A DNA stretch of 64,000 bases from an uncultured Pseudomonas sp. (GTDB lineage Bacteria > Pseudomonadota > Gammaproteobacteria > Pseudomonadales > Pseudomonadaceae), in contig NZ_CAJYVE010000011.1 in the NCBI RefSeq assembly GCF_913777995.1, positions 23,418 to 87,417 on the forward strand, written 5' to 3'. The notes below the pieces were generated by a model. The model saw only the letters and a program-made list of their open reading frames with translations, ran no database searches and was not told where the DNA came from. Shown piece by piece: positions 43,916 to 54,107 of the stretch. Position 1 is the stretch's first letter. The number at the start of each line of letters is the position of its first letter. Made by a program: the position numbers and the translations under genes.

Positions 43916-45184
43916 TCAGCCGTTGAAGACTTCGTCGACGCTGGTCAGCGGGTAGTGCTTCGGATACGGCAGGGTCGCCACGCCGCTTTCGATGGCAGCC
44001 TTGGCCACGGCTTCGGAGATCACGCCCAGCAGACGGCTGTCCAGCGGCTTGGGAATGATGTACTCACGGCCGTATTCCAGGGTAATGCCGCCGTAGGCGT
44101 CGCAGACTTCCTGCGGCACCGGCAGCTTGGCCAGCTCGCTCAGGGCCTTGGCCGCCGCGATCTTCATCTCTTCGTTGATGCGCTTGGCACGAACGTCCAG
44201 GGCACCACGGAAGATGAACGGGAAGCCCAGTACGTTGTTGACCTGGTTCGGGTAGTCCGAACGACCGGTGGCCATGATCACGTCACTGCGGGTCTCGTGA
44301 GCCAGCTCAGGCTTGATTTCCGGGTCAGGGTTCGAGCAGGCGAACACGATCGGGTCGCGGGCCATGCGCTTGAGGTCTTCCGGGCTCAGCAGGTTCGGGC
44401 CGGACAGGCCGACGAACACGTCAGCTCCGTCAAGGGCGTCGCTCAGGGTGCGCTTCTCGGTGGCATGGGCGAAGGCAGCCTTGTACTGGTTCAGGTCGGT
44501 ACGGCCGGAGTGCACGACGCCGGAGCGGTCGATCATGAAGATGTTCTCGATCTTCGCACCCATGCTCACCAGCAGCTTCATGCAGGAAATCGCCGCCGCA
44601 CCGGCGCCCAGGCAGACGATCTTCGCGGTGTCCAGGCTCTTGCCGACGATTTCCAGGGCGTTGATCATGCCAGCCGCGGTCACGATGGCCGTACCATGCT
44701 GGTCATCATGGAAAACCGGAATGTCGCACTGTTCGATCAGGGCCTTTTCGATCTCGAAGCACTCGGGTGCCTTGATGTCTTCCAGGTTGATGCCGCCGAA
44801 GGTGATGGAGATCCGCTTGACGGTGTCGATGAAGGCTTGCGGGCTTTCGGAGTCAACCTCGATATCGAACACGTCGATACCGGCGAAACGCTTGAACAGA
44901 ACCCCTTTGCCTTCCATGACCGGCTTGGAGGCCAGCGGTCCCAGGTCGCCCAGGCCGAGAATCGCGGTACCGTCGGAAATGACCGCTACCAGGTTACCCT
45001 TGCCGGTGTACTTGTAGGCCAGCTCAGGGTCGCGGCCAATTTCACGTACAGGCTCGGCAACACCAGGGCTATAGGCCAGGGACAGATCGCGGGCAGTAGC
45101 AGTCGGCTTGGTGAGTTCCACGCTGAGTTTCCCCGGACGAGGATGGGCGTGGTATTCAAGCGCAGCGGTTTTAAGATCGGACAT
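43916..45184 (-). CDS. maeB: NADP-type malic enzyme, short form
   Basis: A 422-residue malic enzyme that decarboxylates malate to pyruvate. [12 protein letters not shown] is the signature, [22 protein letters not shown] the substrate region, [10 protein letters not shown] the metal/active-site region, [12 protein letters not shown] the NAD(P) fold and [10 protein letters not shown] the late motif. It lacks the phosphotransacetylase-like C-terminal domain of the long MaeB (about 750 aa), as is usual in Pseudomonas. The ATG at 45184 gives the standard [12 protein letters not shown]; the open frame extends to 45256 without support. Confidence 0.93.
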   Translation of the reverse strand: MSDLKTAALEYHAHPRPGKLSVELTKPTATARDLSLAYSPGVAEPVREIGRDPELAYKYTGKGNLVAVISDGTAILGLGDLGPLASKPVMEGKGVLFKRFAGIDVFDIEVDSESPQAFIDTVKRISITFGGINLEDIKAPECFEIEKALIEQCDIPVFHDDQHGTAIVTAAGMINALEIVGKSLDTAKIVCLGAGAAAISCMKLLVSMGAKIENIFMIDRSGVVHSGRTDLNQYKAAFAHATEKRTLSDALDGADVFVGLSGPNLLSPEDLKRMARDPIVFACSNPDPEIKPELAHETRSDVIMATGRSDYPNQVNNVLGFPFIFRGALDVRAKRINEEMKIAAAKALSELAKLPVPQEVCDAYGGITLEYGREYIIPKPLDSRLLGVISEAVAKAAIESGVATLPYPKHYPLTSVDEVFNG

Positions 45185-45347
45185 TTTATAGGATTCCGCT
45201 TTTTCTACGGTGGGACAGACGAACCGCCGAGGATACGCAAGATGCGAAATCCTCACAAGACTGACCAGTCACAGCTGTCAAGAGGGCGGATGGTTGGATT
45301 GCAATAACTCAATAGATAATGTCGCACTGAGGCAAGATCAGCCCGAC

Positions 45348-46145
45348 TCAGTCGAGGATATCCAGCATTTGCGGGTGTTTCAGCGGCATCAGCCAACGTG
45401 CCTGTCCTGACTTTAGCCCACCGCGCGGGGTGCGTTCGACGATCCAGCCACGCGCTTCGACGCGCTTGCCTTTGAGCTGCGCCAGCCGGCCTGCGTCGAA
45501 CAGTCGCAGCGTGTCCGGTGCCACGCGCAGCATCACGGAATCCAGCTCCAGCCAGACACCGCCACGATTGCGCCGCACATCGATGACCCGACCGCCGACC
45601 AGCGCAAAGCCGGGGCGCCGGACCTGCTGCCCGGCCAGCACCGGCGAGCGGCGCCACAATCCCAGACGCGCTTGCCGCGCGCGCCGCTCAGCGGCGCGCT
45701 GGCAACCGGCCAGAGCGGCATCCGGGGCGATCACCACGCGAAAGCCCAGCCCTTCGCTGAGCAGCTGCGCCTCGAAATTGCTGCCGTCCCGACCATAGAC
45801 ATGCGCCAGGGTACGCCCGTAACGATCCTTGGGCTGTTGGCCGACCCGCAGGCGCACCCGGTCGCCATTGCTGCGTACCAGCGCCTGCAGGCGCCGCTTC
45901 GCCGCCTCAGCCAGCGGCTGGGCCGGTTTGCCACGCCGGGCGAGTTCCGGCGTGTCGATGCCGATCAGCCGGACACTGCGGCCGTCGCTCAGGCGCAGGG
46001 TGTCGCCATCGATGACCTGGCGTACCCGCGCCTCGGGCAGGCCTGCCGGCGCGGGGCAGAATGCCTGGGCGGCGCCCAGCCAGAACACGGAAACAAAAAA
46101 GGCGCCCACGAGGGACGCCTTTCTTTGCGATCTGAAGATGCCCAC
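45348..46145 (-). CDS. Exported thermonuclease (SNase)-family protein with C-terminal extension
   Basis: A 265-residue protein with an N-terminal signal (LVGAFFVSVFWLGAAQA|F). The SNase-like OB domain spans about residues 40-150: VIDGDTLRLSDGRSVRLIGIDTPE, then QPKDRYGRTLAHVYGRDG, with Asp, Glu and Arg of the staphylococcal nuclease site in place. A second, OB-like region follows (GRVIDVRRNRGGVWLELDSVML to the end), likely a nucleic-acid-binding tail. It is probably a periplasmic or secreted nuclease. The GTG at 46145 is chosen from GGAG spacing; a TTG at 46160 is possible. It starts 21 bp after rpmE. Confidence 0.82.
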   Translation of the reverse strand: MGIFRSQRKASLVGAFFVSVFWLGAAQAFCPAPAGLPEARVRQVIDGDTLRLSDGRSVRLIGIDTPELARRGKPAQPLAEAAKRRLQALVRSNGDRVRLRVGQQPKDRYGRTLAHVYGRDGSNFEAQLLSEGLGFRVVIAPDAALAGCQRAAERRARQARLGLWRRSPVLAGQQVRRPGFALVGGRVIDVRRNRGGVWLELDSVMLRVAPDTLRLFDAGRLAQLKGKRVEARGWIVERTPRGGLKSGQARWLMPLKHPQMLDILD

Positions 46146-46166
46146 CGGGCAGCTCCACAAGCCGAA

Positions 46167-46388
46167 TCACTTGGCCTTGGCAGCGCCAAAAGCACCGAAG
46201 CGGGACTTGAAGCGGTCAACACGACCACCAACGTCCAGAGTCTTCTGCTTACCGGTGTAGAACGGGTGGCACTCGTTGCACACGTCCAGGCTCAGAGGCT
46301 TGGCCAGGGTGGAACGGGTCTTGATGACGTTGCCGCAGCTGCAGGTGGCGTCGATCGCTTCGTAAACTGGATGGATATCGGCTTTCAT
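46167..46388 (-). CDS. rpmE: 50S ribosomal protein L31 (zinc-binding form)
   Basis: A 73-residue L31. [10 protein letters not shown] opens the protein, Cys16 and Cys18 (TCSCGN) plus Cys37 and Cys40 ([10 protein letters not shown]) bind zinc, so this is the Zn-containing paralogue; the zinc-free ykgM/rpmE2 type lacks these Cys. GAGGAAG precedes the ATG. Divergent from priA, as in other pseudomonads. Confidence 0.97.
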   Translation of the reverse strand: MKADIHPVYEAIDATCSCGNVIKTRSTLAKPLSLDVCNECHPFYTGKQKTLDVGGRVDRFKSRFGAFGAAKAK

Positions 46389-46459
46389 GATTACTTCCTC
46401 GGACTGGCGGGCCGCCACCCGACACGATTGTCGGATACCGCACGCAAAATAGGCGGGGG

Positions 46460-46487
46460 ATATTACCAGACAATTGCCATTACGCAA
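46460..46487 (-). promoter_or_regulatory. Predicted sigma70 promoter of rpmE
   Basis: On the minus strand TTGCGT (46487-46482) and TAATAT (46465-46460) are separated by 16 bp, about 65 bp upstream of the rpmE transcript's coding start. The gap to priA is 167 bp; no clear priA promoter was found. Confidence 0.5.
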
Positions 46488-46555
46488 ACGAACCCTTGTA
46501 CCGACGGTCTGCTAAGATCGCGCCTCCGCCCTCTCCGCCACTGGGAAGTCCTCGC

Positions 46556-48775
46556 GTGCCCGACGTCATCCTGCGCCTTGCCCTGCCCTCGCCGCTGCGT
46601 CGCCTGTTCGACTACCGCGCCCCGGCTGGCGTGCCGCGCAACGCGCTGCAACCGGGCATGCGCCTGAAGGTGCCGTTCGGCCGCCGGGAGATGATCGGCG
46701 TGCTGATCGAAATCACCGACCACAGCGAGGTGCCGGCCGACAAGCTCAAGCCCGCCACCGCCCTGCTCGACAGCCACTCGCCGCTGCCACCGTCGCTGTT
46801 CAAACTGTGCCTGTGGACCGCTCAGTACTACCAGCACAGCCTCGGGGACACGCTGAGCTGGGCACTGCCGGTGCTGCTGCGCCAGGGCGAGCCGGCGGAG
46901 GCTCGCCAGGAGCGCTTCTGGCAGGCCGCACCAGGGGCCAGCCTCGACGACCCGCGCATCGCCCGCGCGCCCAAGCAGCGCGAAGCCCTGGCGACCCTGG
47001 CCCAGCATCCGCATGGCGTGGCCCACCAACTGCTCGGCAGCCTGGAACTCAACCGCGACAGCCTCAACCTGCTGCTGGCCAAGGGGCTGGTAGAGGTCGA
47101 AGTGCGCAGCCATGCCCCCAGTGCCCGCCATGAGCACTGGCTGGCGCAACCGGAGCTGCCGCTCAATGCCGAGCAGCGCGCCGCCTGCGAGGCGGTGCGT
47201 GCCGGTTTCGGCAGCTTCCATGCCTTCCTGCTGGCCGGCGTCACCGGCAGCGGCAAGACCGAGGTCTACCTGCAACTGATCCGCCAGACCCTGGAGGCCG
47301 GCAAGCAGGCGCTGGTGCTGATTCCCGAGATCAACCTCGGCCCACAGACCCTGGCGCGCTTCGAGCAGCGCTTCAATGCGCGCATCGCCCTGCTGCACTC
47401 CGCGGTCAACGACCGCGAGCGCCTTGACCATTGGCTGGCCGCCCGGGATGGCGATGCCGACATCATCATCGGCACACGCTCGGCGCTGTTCACGCCCATG
47501 AAGAACCCCGGGCTGATCATCATCGACGAAGAGCACGACGGCTCTTATAAACAGCAGGAAGGGCTGCGCTATCACGCCCGCGACCTGGCCGTGGTACGCG
47601 CACGCCAGGAAAACGTGCCCATCGTGCTGGGCTCGGCCACCCCATCGATGGAAAGCCTGCACAACGCCCACAGCGGCCGCTACGGCCTGCTGCGCCTCAC
47701 CCAGCGCGCCGGCGGCGCTCAGCAACCGCGCTTTTTGCGCCTGGACGTGAAGAGCCGGCCCCTGGACAGCGGCATCTCCGGCCCCATGCAGCAAGCCATC
47801 GGCCAGACCCTGGCGGCCGGGCAACAGGTGCTGGTGTTCCTCAATCGCCGCGGCTTCGCCCCGACGCTGCTGTGCCACGACTGCGGCTGGCTGTCGGGCT
47901 GCCCGCGCTGCGACGCACGGATGACCGTACACCAACGTTCCGGCGAACTGCGCTGCCACCATTGCGGGCACGTCGAGCGCGTGCCGCACCAGTGCCCGTC
48001 GTGCTCGAAGGTCGACCTGCGGCCCATCGGCGCCGGCACCGAGCGCGCCGAGGAACGCCTGGCGATTCTGTTCCCGGACTACCCGGTGCTGCGCGTCGAC
48101 CGCGACAGCACCTCGCGCAAGGACGCCATGAACCAGCTGTTCGCGACCATCCAGCGCGGCCAGCCGTGCATCCTGGTCGGCACCCAGATGCTCGCCAAGG
48201 GGCATCATTTCCCACGGGTGACCCTGGTGGCGATCCTCGACGCCGATGGCGGACTGTTCTCCGGCGACTTCCGCGCCAGCGAACGCATGGCGCAGCTGAT
48301 CGTGCAGGTTGCCGGGCGGGCCGGACGGGCCGAAGAGCCCGGCAAGGTGATCATCCAGACCCATTTGGCCGAGCACCCGCTGCTGATCCAGCTTACCGAG
48401 CAGGGCTACTTCGCCTTCGCCGAACAGGCCCTGAGCGAGCGCCGCGCCGCCGGCCTGCCGCCGTTCTCGCACCTGGCGCTGCTGCGTGCCGAAGCGCACA
48501 AGCCGGGGCAGGCCGAGGAATTTCTCGACCAGGCGTGCAGCGAGGCCGAGCAGTTGATCGCAGCACTCGATGCCGGCGGCATCGAACTTCTGGGCCCGGT
48601 TCCGGCTCCCATGGAGCGCCGCGCCGGGCGCTTCCGTGCGCAGCTGCTGCTGCAATCCAGTGCACGGGCACCGTTGCACAAGCTGTTGCACGCCTGGCTC
48701 CCGCTACTGGAGCAGATGCCCGGCGGGCGCCAGGTGCGCTGGTCGCTGGACGTCGACCCGGTCGACCTCTATTGA
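46556..48775 (+). CDS. priA: Primosomal protein N' (replication restart helicase PriA)
   Basis: A 739-residue 3'-to-5' DNA helicase. The N-terminal DNA-binding domain starts PDVILRLALPSPLRRLFDY; Walker A is GVTGSGKTEVY, DEEHDGSYKQ is the DEAH box, and GSATPSMES is motif III. Eight cysteines in CHDCGWLSGCPRCD, CHHCGH and CPSC bind two zincs; VGTQMLAKGHHFPRVTLV is motif V and QVAGRAGRAE motif VI. It reloads the replisome at stalled forks. The GTG at 46556 gives the family N-terminus; the frame is open to 46496. Confidence 0.96.
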   Translation: MPDVILRLALPSPLRRLFDYRAPAGVPRNALQPGMRLKVPFGRREMIGVLIEITDHSEVPADKLKPATALLDSHSPLPPSLFKLCLWTAQYYQHSLGDTLSWALPVLLRQGEPAEARQERFWQAAPGASLDDPRIARAPKQREALATLAQHPHGVAHQLLGSLELNRDSLNLLLAKGLVEVEVRSHAPSARHEHWLAQPELPLNAEQRAACEAVRAGFGSFHAFLLAGVTGSGKTEVYLQLIRQTLEAGKQALVLIPEINLGPQTLARFEQRFNARIALLHSAVNDRERLDHWLAARDGDADIIIGTRSALFTPMKNPGLIIIDEEHDGSYKQQEGLRYHARDLAVVRARQENVPIVLGSATPSMESLHNAHSGRYGLLRLTQRAGGAQQPRFLRLDVKSRPLDSGISGPMQQAIGQTLAAGQQVLVFLNRRGFAPTLLCHDCGWLSGCPRCDARMTVHQRSGELRCHHCGHVERVPHQCPSCSKVDLRPIGAGTERAEERLAILFPDYPVLRVDRDSTSRKDAMNQLFATIQRGQPCILVGTQMLAKGHHFPRVTLVAILDADGGLFSGDFRASERMAQLIVQVAGRAGRAEEPGKVIIQTHLAEHPLLIQLTEQGYFAFAEQALSERRAAGLPPFSHLALLRAEAHKPGQAEEFLDQACSEAEQLIAALDAGGIELLGPVPAPMERRAGRFRAQLLLQSSARAPLHKLLHAWLPLLEQMPGGRQVRWSLDVDPVDLY

Positions 48776-48804
48776 TAGGCGCCCACTGCGGGCATGCGCC
48801 AAGG

Positions 48805-48833
48805 TTGGCAAGCTTGCCCGGGCCACGGATAAT
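48805..48833 (+). promoter_or_regulatory. Predicted sigma70 promoter of argS
   Basis: TTGGCA (48805-48810) and GATAAT (48828-48833) are spaced by exactly 17 bp, five of six matches in each box, 62 bp before the argS ATG. This is one of the best-looking promoters in the window. Confidence 0.65.
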
Positions 48834-48895
48834 GTGCAGTTTTTCCACCCGCGCATCCAGGCGCTGCCGCGCTTGCGGTTGTTGAAGAGAACCTC

Positions 48896-50632
48896 ATGAA
48901 AGACACCATTCGCCAGCTGATCCAACAAGCCCTGACCCGCCTCGAAAGCGAGGGCGTCTTGCCAGCCGGGCTGACGCCGGCGATCCAGGTGGAGAACGCC
49001 AGGGACAAGACCCACGGCGACTTCGCCAGCAACATCGCCATGATGCTGGCCAAGCCGGCCGGCCTGAAGCCGCGCGAACTGGCCGAGAAGCTGGTCGCCG
49101 CCCTGCCCGCCGACGAACAGGTGAGCAAGGTGGAGATCGCCGGTCCCGGATTCCTGAACTTCTTCCAGAACACCCAGGCCCTGGCCGGGCGCCTGGACGC
49201 CGCGTTGTCCGACGAGCGGTTGTCGGTACGCAAGGCCGGCCCGGCACAGCGCGTGGTGGTCGATCTTTCGGCACCGAACCTGGCCAAGGAAATGCACGTC
49301 GGCCACCTGCGCTCGACCATCATCGGCGACGCGGTGGCCAACGTTCTGGGTTACCTGGGCGACACCGTGATCCGCCAGAACCACGTCGGCGACTGGGGCA
49401 CCCAGTTCGGCATGCTGCTGGCCTACCTGCAGGAAAAGCCCGCTACCAGTGACGAGCTGTCCGACCTGGAAGAGTTCTACCGTGCGGCCAAGAAGCGCTT
49501 CGACGAGTCCGAGGAGTTCGCTGACCGCGCCCGCGCCCTGGTGGTCAAGCTGCAGGCCGGCGATGCCGAGTGCCTGACCCTGTGGCAACGCTTCAACGAC
49601 ATCTCGCTGTCGCATTGCCAGAAGACCTACGAGCGCCTGAACGTCAACCTGACCCCAGCCGACGTGAAAGGCGAAAGCGCCTACAACGACGACCTGGCCA
49701 ATGTGGTCAGCGATCTGCGCAGCGCCGGCCTGCTGGTCGAGAGCGAAGGCGCGCAGTGCGTGTTCCTCGAAGAATTCCGCACCGCCGACGACACCCCGCT
49801 GCCGGTGATCGTACAGAAGGCCGGCGGCGGCTACCTGTACGCCACCACCGACCTGGCTGCGGTGCGCTACCGCAGCAAGGTGCTGCACGCCGACCGCGTG
49901 CTGTACTTCGTCGACCAGCGCCAGGCCCTGCACTTCCAGCAGGTCTTCGAAGTGGCGCGGCGCGCCGGTTTCACCCATGACGGCATGCAGCTCGAACACA
50001 TGGGCTTCGGCACCATGAACGGCGCCGATGGCCGGCCGTTCAAGACCCGTGACGGCGGCACCGTGAAGCTGATCGACCTGCTCGACGAAGCCGAACAGCG
50101 CGCCTACGCACTGGTCAAGGACAAAAATCCGAGCCTGGAAGAGAGCGAGCTGCGTCGCATCGCCAAGGCGGTGGGTATCAGCGCGGTGAAATACGCCGAC
50201 CTGTCCAAGCACCGCACCAGCGACTACAGCTTCAACTTCGACCTGATGCTCAGCTTCGAAGGCAACACCGCGCCCTACCTGCTGTACGCCTACACCCGCG
50301 TGGCCGGAGTATTCCGCAAGCTGGGCACGCCGTTCGACGCCAGCCAGGGCCGTATCGTCCTGGAGGCGCCGCAGGAGCAGGAACTGGCGGCGAAACTCGC
50401 GCAGTTCGGCGAAACCCTCAACAATGTTGCCGACAAAGGTACGCCGCACGTACTGTGTGCCTACCTTTACGATCTGGCGGGCCTGTTCTCCAGTTTCTAC
50501 GAGAACTGCCCGATCCTCGGTGCACAGAATCCGGAACAACAACAGAGCCGCCTGCGCCTGGCGGCCCTGACCGGTCGCACCCTCAAGCAAGGCCTGGACC
50601 TGCTGGGCCTGGAAACTCTGGAGCGAATGTAA
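48896..50632 (+). CDS. argS: Arginyl-tRNA synthetase
   Basis: A 578-residue class I synthetase. Its N-terminal Add-1 domain begins [15 protein letters not shown] and binds the tRNA D-loop. The HIGH motif is [27 protein letters not shown] is the signature, and DVQ/PGF-type ArgRS residues precede it. The C-terminal DALR anticodon-binding domain ends [13 protein letters not shown]. The canonical KMSK lysine motif is replaced, as is normal for many ArgRS, around [11 protein letters not shown]. The SPOR gene starts 1 bp after its stop. Confidence 0.96.
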   Translation: MKDTIRQLIQQALTRLESEGVLPAGLTPAIQVENARDKTHGDFASNIAMMLAKPAGLKPRELAEKLVAALPADEQVSKVEIAGPGFLNFFQNTQALAGRLDAALSDERLSVRKAGPAQRVVVDLSAPNLAKEMHVGHLRSTIIGDAVANVLGYLGDTVIRQNHVGDWGTQFGMLLAYLQEKPATSDELSDLEEFYRAAKKRFDESEEFADRARALVVKLQAGDAECLTLWQRFNDISLSHCQKTYERLNVNLTPADVKGESAYNDDLANVVSDLRSAGLLVESEGAQCVFLEEFRTADDTPLPVIVQKAGGGYLYATTDLAAVRYRSKVLHADRVLYFVDQRQALHFQQVFEVARRAGFTHDGMQLEHMGFGTMNGADGRPFKTRDGGTVKLIDLLDEAEQRAYALVKDKNPSLEESELRRIAKAVGISAVKYADLSKHRTSDYSFNFDLMLSFEGNTAPYLLYAYTRVAGVFRKLGTPFDASQGRIVLEAPQEQELAAKLAQFGETLNNVADKGTPHVLCAYLYDLAGLFSSFYENCPILGAQNPEQQQSRLRLAALTGRTLKQGLDLLGLETLERM

Positions 50633-50633
50633 G

Positions 50634-51341
50634 TTGGCCGTTGCAAAAAAGAAGGCGCCTCCCAAGCGCGGTGCCAGCCGTTACGAAGCACCTGCGAAGA
50701 AGCCGATCCCTGGATGGGTGTGGCTGGCCGTCGGCCTGACGGTCGGCGCTTTCATCGTGTTCCTGATGAAACTGGAACCCGGTGGCAGCGAGATCAAGCG
50801 CGAGAAGGCCGAGGCCAAGGCCGCCGCGAAGATCGCCGAAGCCAACAAGACCCCGCCCAGCCCAGCCGTGGTCAAGCCCAAGTACGACTTCTACACGCTG
50901 CTGCCGGAATCGGAAGTCATCGTGCCCAAGGAAGCCGTGCCGGAGAAGACTCCGCCAGCACCTGCGGTGGCGCCCATGACCCCGGTCAGCCCTGAACAGG
51001 CGTCGAAGATCGACACCGCCCGCGCCCAGGCCGCGCTCAGTGGCCTGACCCCGCCGCCCGCGCCGCCGGTCGCTACTGCCAAGCCGGCACCGGTGACGCA
51101 GTTCTTCCTGCAGGCCGGTTCGTTCCGCAAGCAGGCGGATGCCGAGAAGGTGCGTGCGCAGATCATCCTGCTGGGCCAGGCGGCTACCGTGGAGTCCGGC
51201 ACGGTCAAGGAAGAGACCTGGTACCGCGTGCTGGTCGGCCCGTTCAGCAACCGCGACCAGCTGACCACCGCGCAGAAGCAGCTGGCCGGTGGCGGCTTCA
51301 GCAATCTGCTGCTGCAACAGCGCCAGAGCCAGAGCCGCTGA
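50634..51341 (+). CDS. SPOR-domain (FtsN-like) membrane protein
   Basis: A 235-residue bitopic protein with a short basic cytoplasmic tail (AVAKKKAPPKRGASRY), one helix (PGWVWLAVGLTVGAFIVFLM), a Lys/Ala/Pro-rich periplasmic stalk and a C-terminal SPOR domain (FFLQAGSFRKQADAEKVRAQI, WYRVLVGPFSNRDQLTTAQ) that binds septal peptidoglycan. The layout is that of FtsN, the late division protein. The start is a TTG at 50634, one base after the argS stop, and GGAG lies inside the argS end. Confidence 0.87.
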   Translation: MAVAKKKAPPKRGASRYEAPAKKPIPGWVWLAVGLTVGAFIVFLMKLEPGGSEIKREKAEAKAAAKIAEANKTPPSPAVVKPKYDFYTLLPESEVIVPKEAVPEKTPPAPAVAPMTPVSPEQASKIDTARAQAALSGLTPPPAPPVATAKPAPVTQFFLQAGSFRKQADAEKVRAQIILLGQAATVESGTVKEETWYRVLVGPFSNRDQLTTAQKQLAGGGFSNLLLQQRQSQSR

Positions 51342-51370
51342 ACCTGAGGCACCGGCGACACTGTCCGGCC

Positions 51371-51430
51371 AAGCCGCTTCCAATCCGGTGGAGCGGCTTG
51401 GGCCTGTAGGACCGGCTCCAGCCGGGAAGC
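51371..51430. repeat. Hairpin and REP element after the SPOR gene
   Basis: AAGCCGCT (51371-51378) pairs with AGCGGCTT (51392-51399), an 8-bp stem with a 13-nt loop, and a REP element TGTAGGACCGGCTCCAGCCGGG follows (51405-51430). Together they may end the argS-SPOR transcript before the hslVU promoter. Confidence 0.55.
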
Positions 51431-51494
51431 CTTTCGTGGCCCAAGCCGCTTGCCCCTTGCGCCTGACACCGCTGCGCAGTCGCAAGGGCCTACG

Positions 51495-51522
51495 GTTGAA
51501 ATCACCGTCACCACCCCCATAT
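51495..51522 (+). promoter_or_regulatory. Near-consensus sigma32 (heat-shock) promoter of hslVU
   Basis: GTTGAAA (51495-51501) and CCCCATAT (51515-51522) are separated by 13 bp. The E. coli sigma32 consensus is CTTGAAA, 13-17 bp, CCCCATNT, so only one base differs. The start would be near 51529, about 40 nt before hslV. This fits the known heat-shock control of hslVU. Confidence 0.75.
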
Positions 51523-51569
51523 CAGTTTCCATCTGGGCATTTTCGCCCCGCTGCGTGGAGACTTTCCCC

Positions 51570-52100
51570 TTGACCACCATCGTTTCAGTACGCCGCCACG
51601 GCAAAGTCGTCATGGCCGGTGACGGCCAGGTTTCCCTGGGCAACACCGTGATGAAAGGCAACGCCAAGAAAGTGCGCCGCCTGTACCACGGTCAGGTCAT
51701 CGCCGGTTTCGCCGGTGCCACCGCCGACGCCTTCACGCTGTTCGAACGCTTCGAAGCCCAGCTGGAAAAACATCAGGGCCACCTGATCCGCGCCGCCGTC
51801 GAGCTGGCCAAGGACTGGCGGACCGACCGCTCGCTGAGCCGTCTGGAAGCCATGCTGGCGGTGGCCAACAAGGACGCCTCGCTGATCATCACCGGTAACG
51901 GCGACGTGGTCGAACCCGAAGACGGCCTGATCGCCATGGGTTCCGGCGGCGCCTTCGCCCAGGCCGCCGCCCGCGCCCTGCTGCAGAAGACCGAACTGTC
52001 GGCCCGCGAGATTACCGAAACCGCATTGCACATCGCTGGCGATATTTGCGTGTTCACCAACCACAACATCACCATTGAGGAGCAGGACCTCGCCGAGTGA
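51570..52100 (+). CDS. hslV: ATP-dependent protease subunit HslV
   Basis: A 176-residue proteasome-beta-like peptidase. After Met removal the nucleophile is Thr1 in [29 protein letters not shown] with Lys33-type residue and [15 protein letters not shown] complete the site. It forms a dodecamer capped by HslU hexamers and degrades proteins in the cytoplasm. The start is a TTG at 51570 with GGAG upstream, which places the catalytic Thr directly after the initiator. Confidence 0.96.
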   Translation: MTTIVSVRRHGKVVMAGDGQVSLGNTVMKGNAKKVRRLYHGQVIAGFAGATADAFTLFERFEAQLEKHQGHLIRAAVELAKDWRTDRSLSRLEAMLAVANKDASLIITGNGDVVEPEDGLIAMGSGGAFAQAAARALLQKTELSAREITETALHIAGDICVFTNHNITIEEQDLAE

Positions 52101-52139
52101 GCCTTGCCGGCCATCTCCGCCTGAGGACCCATTACCACC

Positions 52140-53477
52140 ATGTCCATGACTCCCCGCGAAATCGTCCACGAACTCAACCGCCACATCATCGGCCAGGACG
52201 ACGCCAAGCGCGCCGTGGCCATTGCCCTGCGCAACCGCTGGCGGCGCATGCAGCTGCCTGAAGAGCTGCGTGTCGAAGTGACCCCCAAGAACATCCTGAT
52301 GATCGGCCCGACTGGCGTCGGCAAGACCGAAATCGCCCGTCGCCTGGCCAAACTGGCCAACGCGCCGTTCATCAAGGTCGAGGCGACCAAGTTCACCGAG
52401 GTCGGCTATGTCGGCCGTGATGTCGAATCGATCATTCGCGACCTGGCCGACGCGGCCATGAAGCTGCTGCGCGAGCAGGAGATCATCAAGGTTCGCCACC
52501 GCGCCGAAGACGCCGCCGAAGACCGCATTCTCGACGCCCTGCTGCCCCAGGCACGCACCGGTTTCGCCGAAGAGGCGGCATCGACCAGCGACTCCAACAC
52601 CCGCCAGCTGTTCCGCAAGCGTCTGCGCGAAGGCCAACTGGACGACAAGGAAATCGAGATCGAAGTCAGTGAATCTGTGGGCGTCGACATTTCCGCACCG
52701 CCGGGCATGGAAGAAATGACCAGCCAGCTGCAGAACCTGTTCGCCAACATGGGCAAGGGCCGCCGCAAGACCCGCAAGCTCAAGGTCCGCGAAGCGCTGA
52801 AGATGGTCCGCGACGAAGAAGCCAGCCGCCTGGTCAACGACGACGAACTCAAGGCCAAGGCCCTCGAAGCGGTCGAGCAGCACGGTATCGTGTTCATCGA
52901 CGAGATCGACAAGGTCGCCAAGCGCGGCAACGTCGGCGGTGCCGATGTGTCCCGCGAGGGCGTGCAGCGCGACCTGCTGCCGCTGATCGAAGGCTGCACG
53001 GTGAACACCAAGCTGGGCATGGTCAAGACCGACCACATCCTGTTCATCGCCTCCGGTGCCTTCCATCTGAGCAAGCCGAGCGACCTGGTCCCCGAGCTGC
53101 AGGGCCGTCTGCCGATCCGCGTGGAACTCAAGGCGCTGTCGCCACAGGACTTCGAGCGCATCCTCAGCGAGCCACACGCCTCGCTGACCGAGCAATATCG
53201 CGAGCTGCTCAAGACCGAAGGCCTGAACATCGAGTTCAAGCCCGAGGGCATCAAGCGCCTGGCGGAAATCGCCTGGCAGGTCAACGAGAAGACCGAGAAC
53301 ATCGGTGCGCGCCGCCTGCACACCCTGCTCGAACGCCTGCTCGAAGAGCTGTCGTTCAGCGCCGGCGACCTGGCCAGCAGCCCGGACGCCGCGCCGATCG
53401 CCATCGACGCCGAGTACGTCAACAGCCATCTGGGCGAACTGGCCAACGACGAAGACCTGTCGCGCTATATCCTCTGA
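52140..53477 (+). CDS. hslU: ATP-dependent protease ATPase subunit HslU
   Basis: A 445-residue AAA+ unfoldase of the Clp/Hsp100 group. Walker A is GPTGVGKT (56-63), GYVGRD is the pore loop, an I-domain lies at about 110-245, Walker B is [10 protein letters not shown], and the sensor-2 and C-terminus [18 protein letters not shown] ending LSRYIL docks into HslV. A few residues of the I-domain are charged repeats ([15 protein letters not shown]). Follows hslV by 39 bp under the same heat-shock promoter. Confidence 0.97.
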   Translation: MSMTPREIVHELNRHIIGQDDAKRAVAIALRNRWRRMQLPEELRVEVTPKNILMIGPTGVGKTEIARRLAKLANAPFIKVEATKFTEVGYVGRDVESIIRDLADAAMKLLREQEIIKVRHRAEDAAEDRILDALLPQARTGFAEEAASTSDSNTRQLFRKRLREGQLDDKEIEIEVSESVGVDISAPPGMEEMTSQLQNLFANMGKGRRKTRKLKVREALKMVRDEEASRLVNDDELKAKALEAVEQHGIVFIDEIDKVAKRGNVGGADVSREGVQRDLLPLIEGCTVNTKLGMVKTDHILFIASGAFHLSKPSDLVPELQGRLPIRVELKALSPQDFERILSEPHASLTEQYRELLKTEGLNIEFKPEGIKRLAEIAWQVNEKTENIGARRLHTLLERLLEELSFSAGDLASSPDAAPIAIDAEYVNSHLGELANDEDLSRYIL

Positions 53478-53499
53478 CACAGCCTCAGATGGCCAGCCT

Positions 53500-53536
53500 C
53501 AAGCCTCAAGCGGATCTTCCTGCCGCTTGAGGCTTG
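53500..53536. terminator. Stem-loop after hslU
   Basis: CAAGCCTCAAGCGG / CCGCTTGAGGCTTG, a perfect 14-bp stem with a 9-nt loop, lies 22 bp past the hslU stop and 32 bp before the DUF971 gene. There is no T-run after it, so it could end the hslVU transcript only partly or stabilise it. The TCAAGCCTCAAGC motif is also typical of Pseudomonas intergenic repeats. Confidence 0.5.
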
Positions 53537-53568
53537 TCGCGTCTGACAGCCCCGCTTAAGCTGGCGCC

Positions 53569-53946
53569 ATGACCAAGATCCCCACCGCCATCCAGCTGCA
53601 CAAGGCGTCCAGAACGTTGACGCTCAAATACGCCAGCGGCGAGCAATTCGACCTGCCCGCCGAATTCCTGCGTGTGCACTCCCCCTCCGCCGAGGTCCAG
53701 GGCCATGGCAAGCCGGTACTGCAGTTCGGCAAGCTGGGGGTCGGCCTGACCAAGGTCGAACCCGCTGGCAACTACGCCCTCAAGCTGACCTTCGACGATG
53801 GCCACGACAGCGGCCTGTTCACCTGGGATTACCTCTACCAGCTGGGCCAGCGCCAGGCCGAGCTGTGGGACGACTACCTGCAGGAACTGAACCGCGCCGG
53901 CAAGAGCCGCGACCCGAACGAGCAGGCCGTCCGGCTGATGCTCTGA
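53569..53946 (+). CDS. DUF971 (gamma-butyrobetaine hydroxylase N-terminal-like) protein
   Basis: A 125-residue protein with the DUF971 zinc-binding beta-fold as found at the N-terminus of gamma-butyrobetaine hydroxylase, but without the dioxygenase domain. ILHKASRTLTLKYASGEQFDLPAEFLRVHSPSAEV and YALKLTFDDGHDSGLFTWDYL are the family strings. Stand-alone members have been linked to Fe-S or redox roles, but no activity can be read here. The gene lies between hslU and phaC1, its usual place in Pseudomonas. Confidence 0.85.
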   Translation: MTKIPTAIQLHKASRTLTLKYASGEQFDLPAEFLRVHSPSAEVQGHGKPVLQFGKLGVGLTKVEPAGNYALKLTFDDGHDSGLFTWDYLYQLGQRQAELWDDYLQELNRAGKSRDPNEQAVRLML

Positions 53947-54107
53947 CCCCTGGCGCTGACCACGCACTTTCATAATCTGCGTCTATCCTTCCTTCCACCG
54001 TTTGCCGTATTAGTAAGCGGTTTCTAACTTGTTTTGCTTGAATGTGCCGCGCAGCGGCCCACGCATGGGCCGCTCGCCACCATGCAATCTCGCGTAACCA
54101 TGATTTT

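Noticed and set aside
46463-48691. 742-codon minus-strand frame opposite priA
   Set aside because: Antisense shadow of PriA; no family motif in it.
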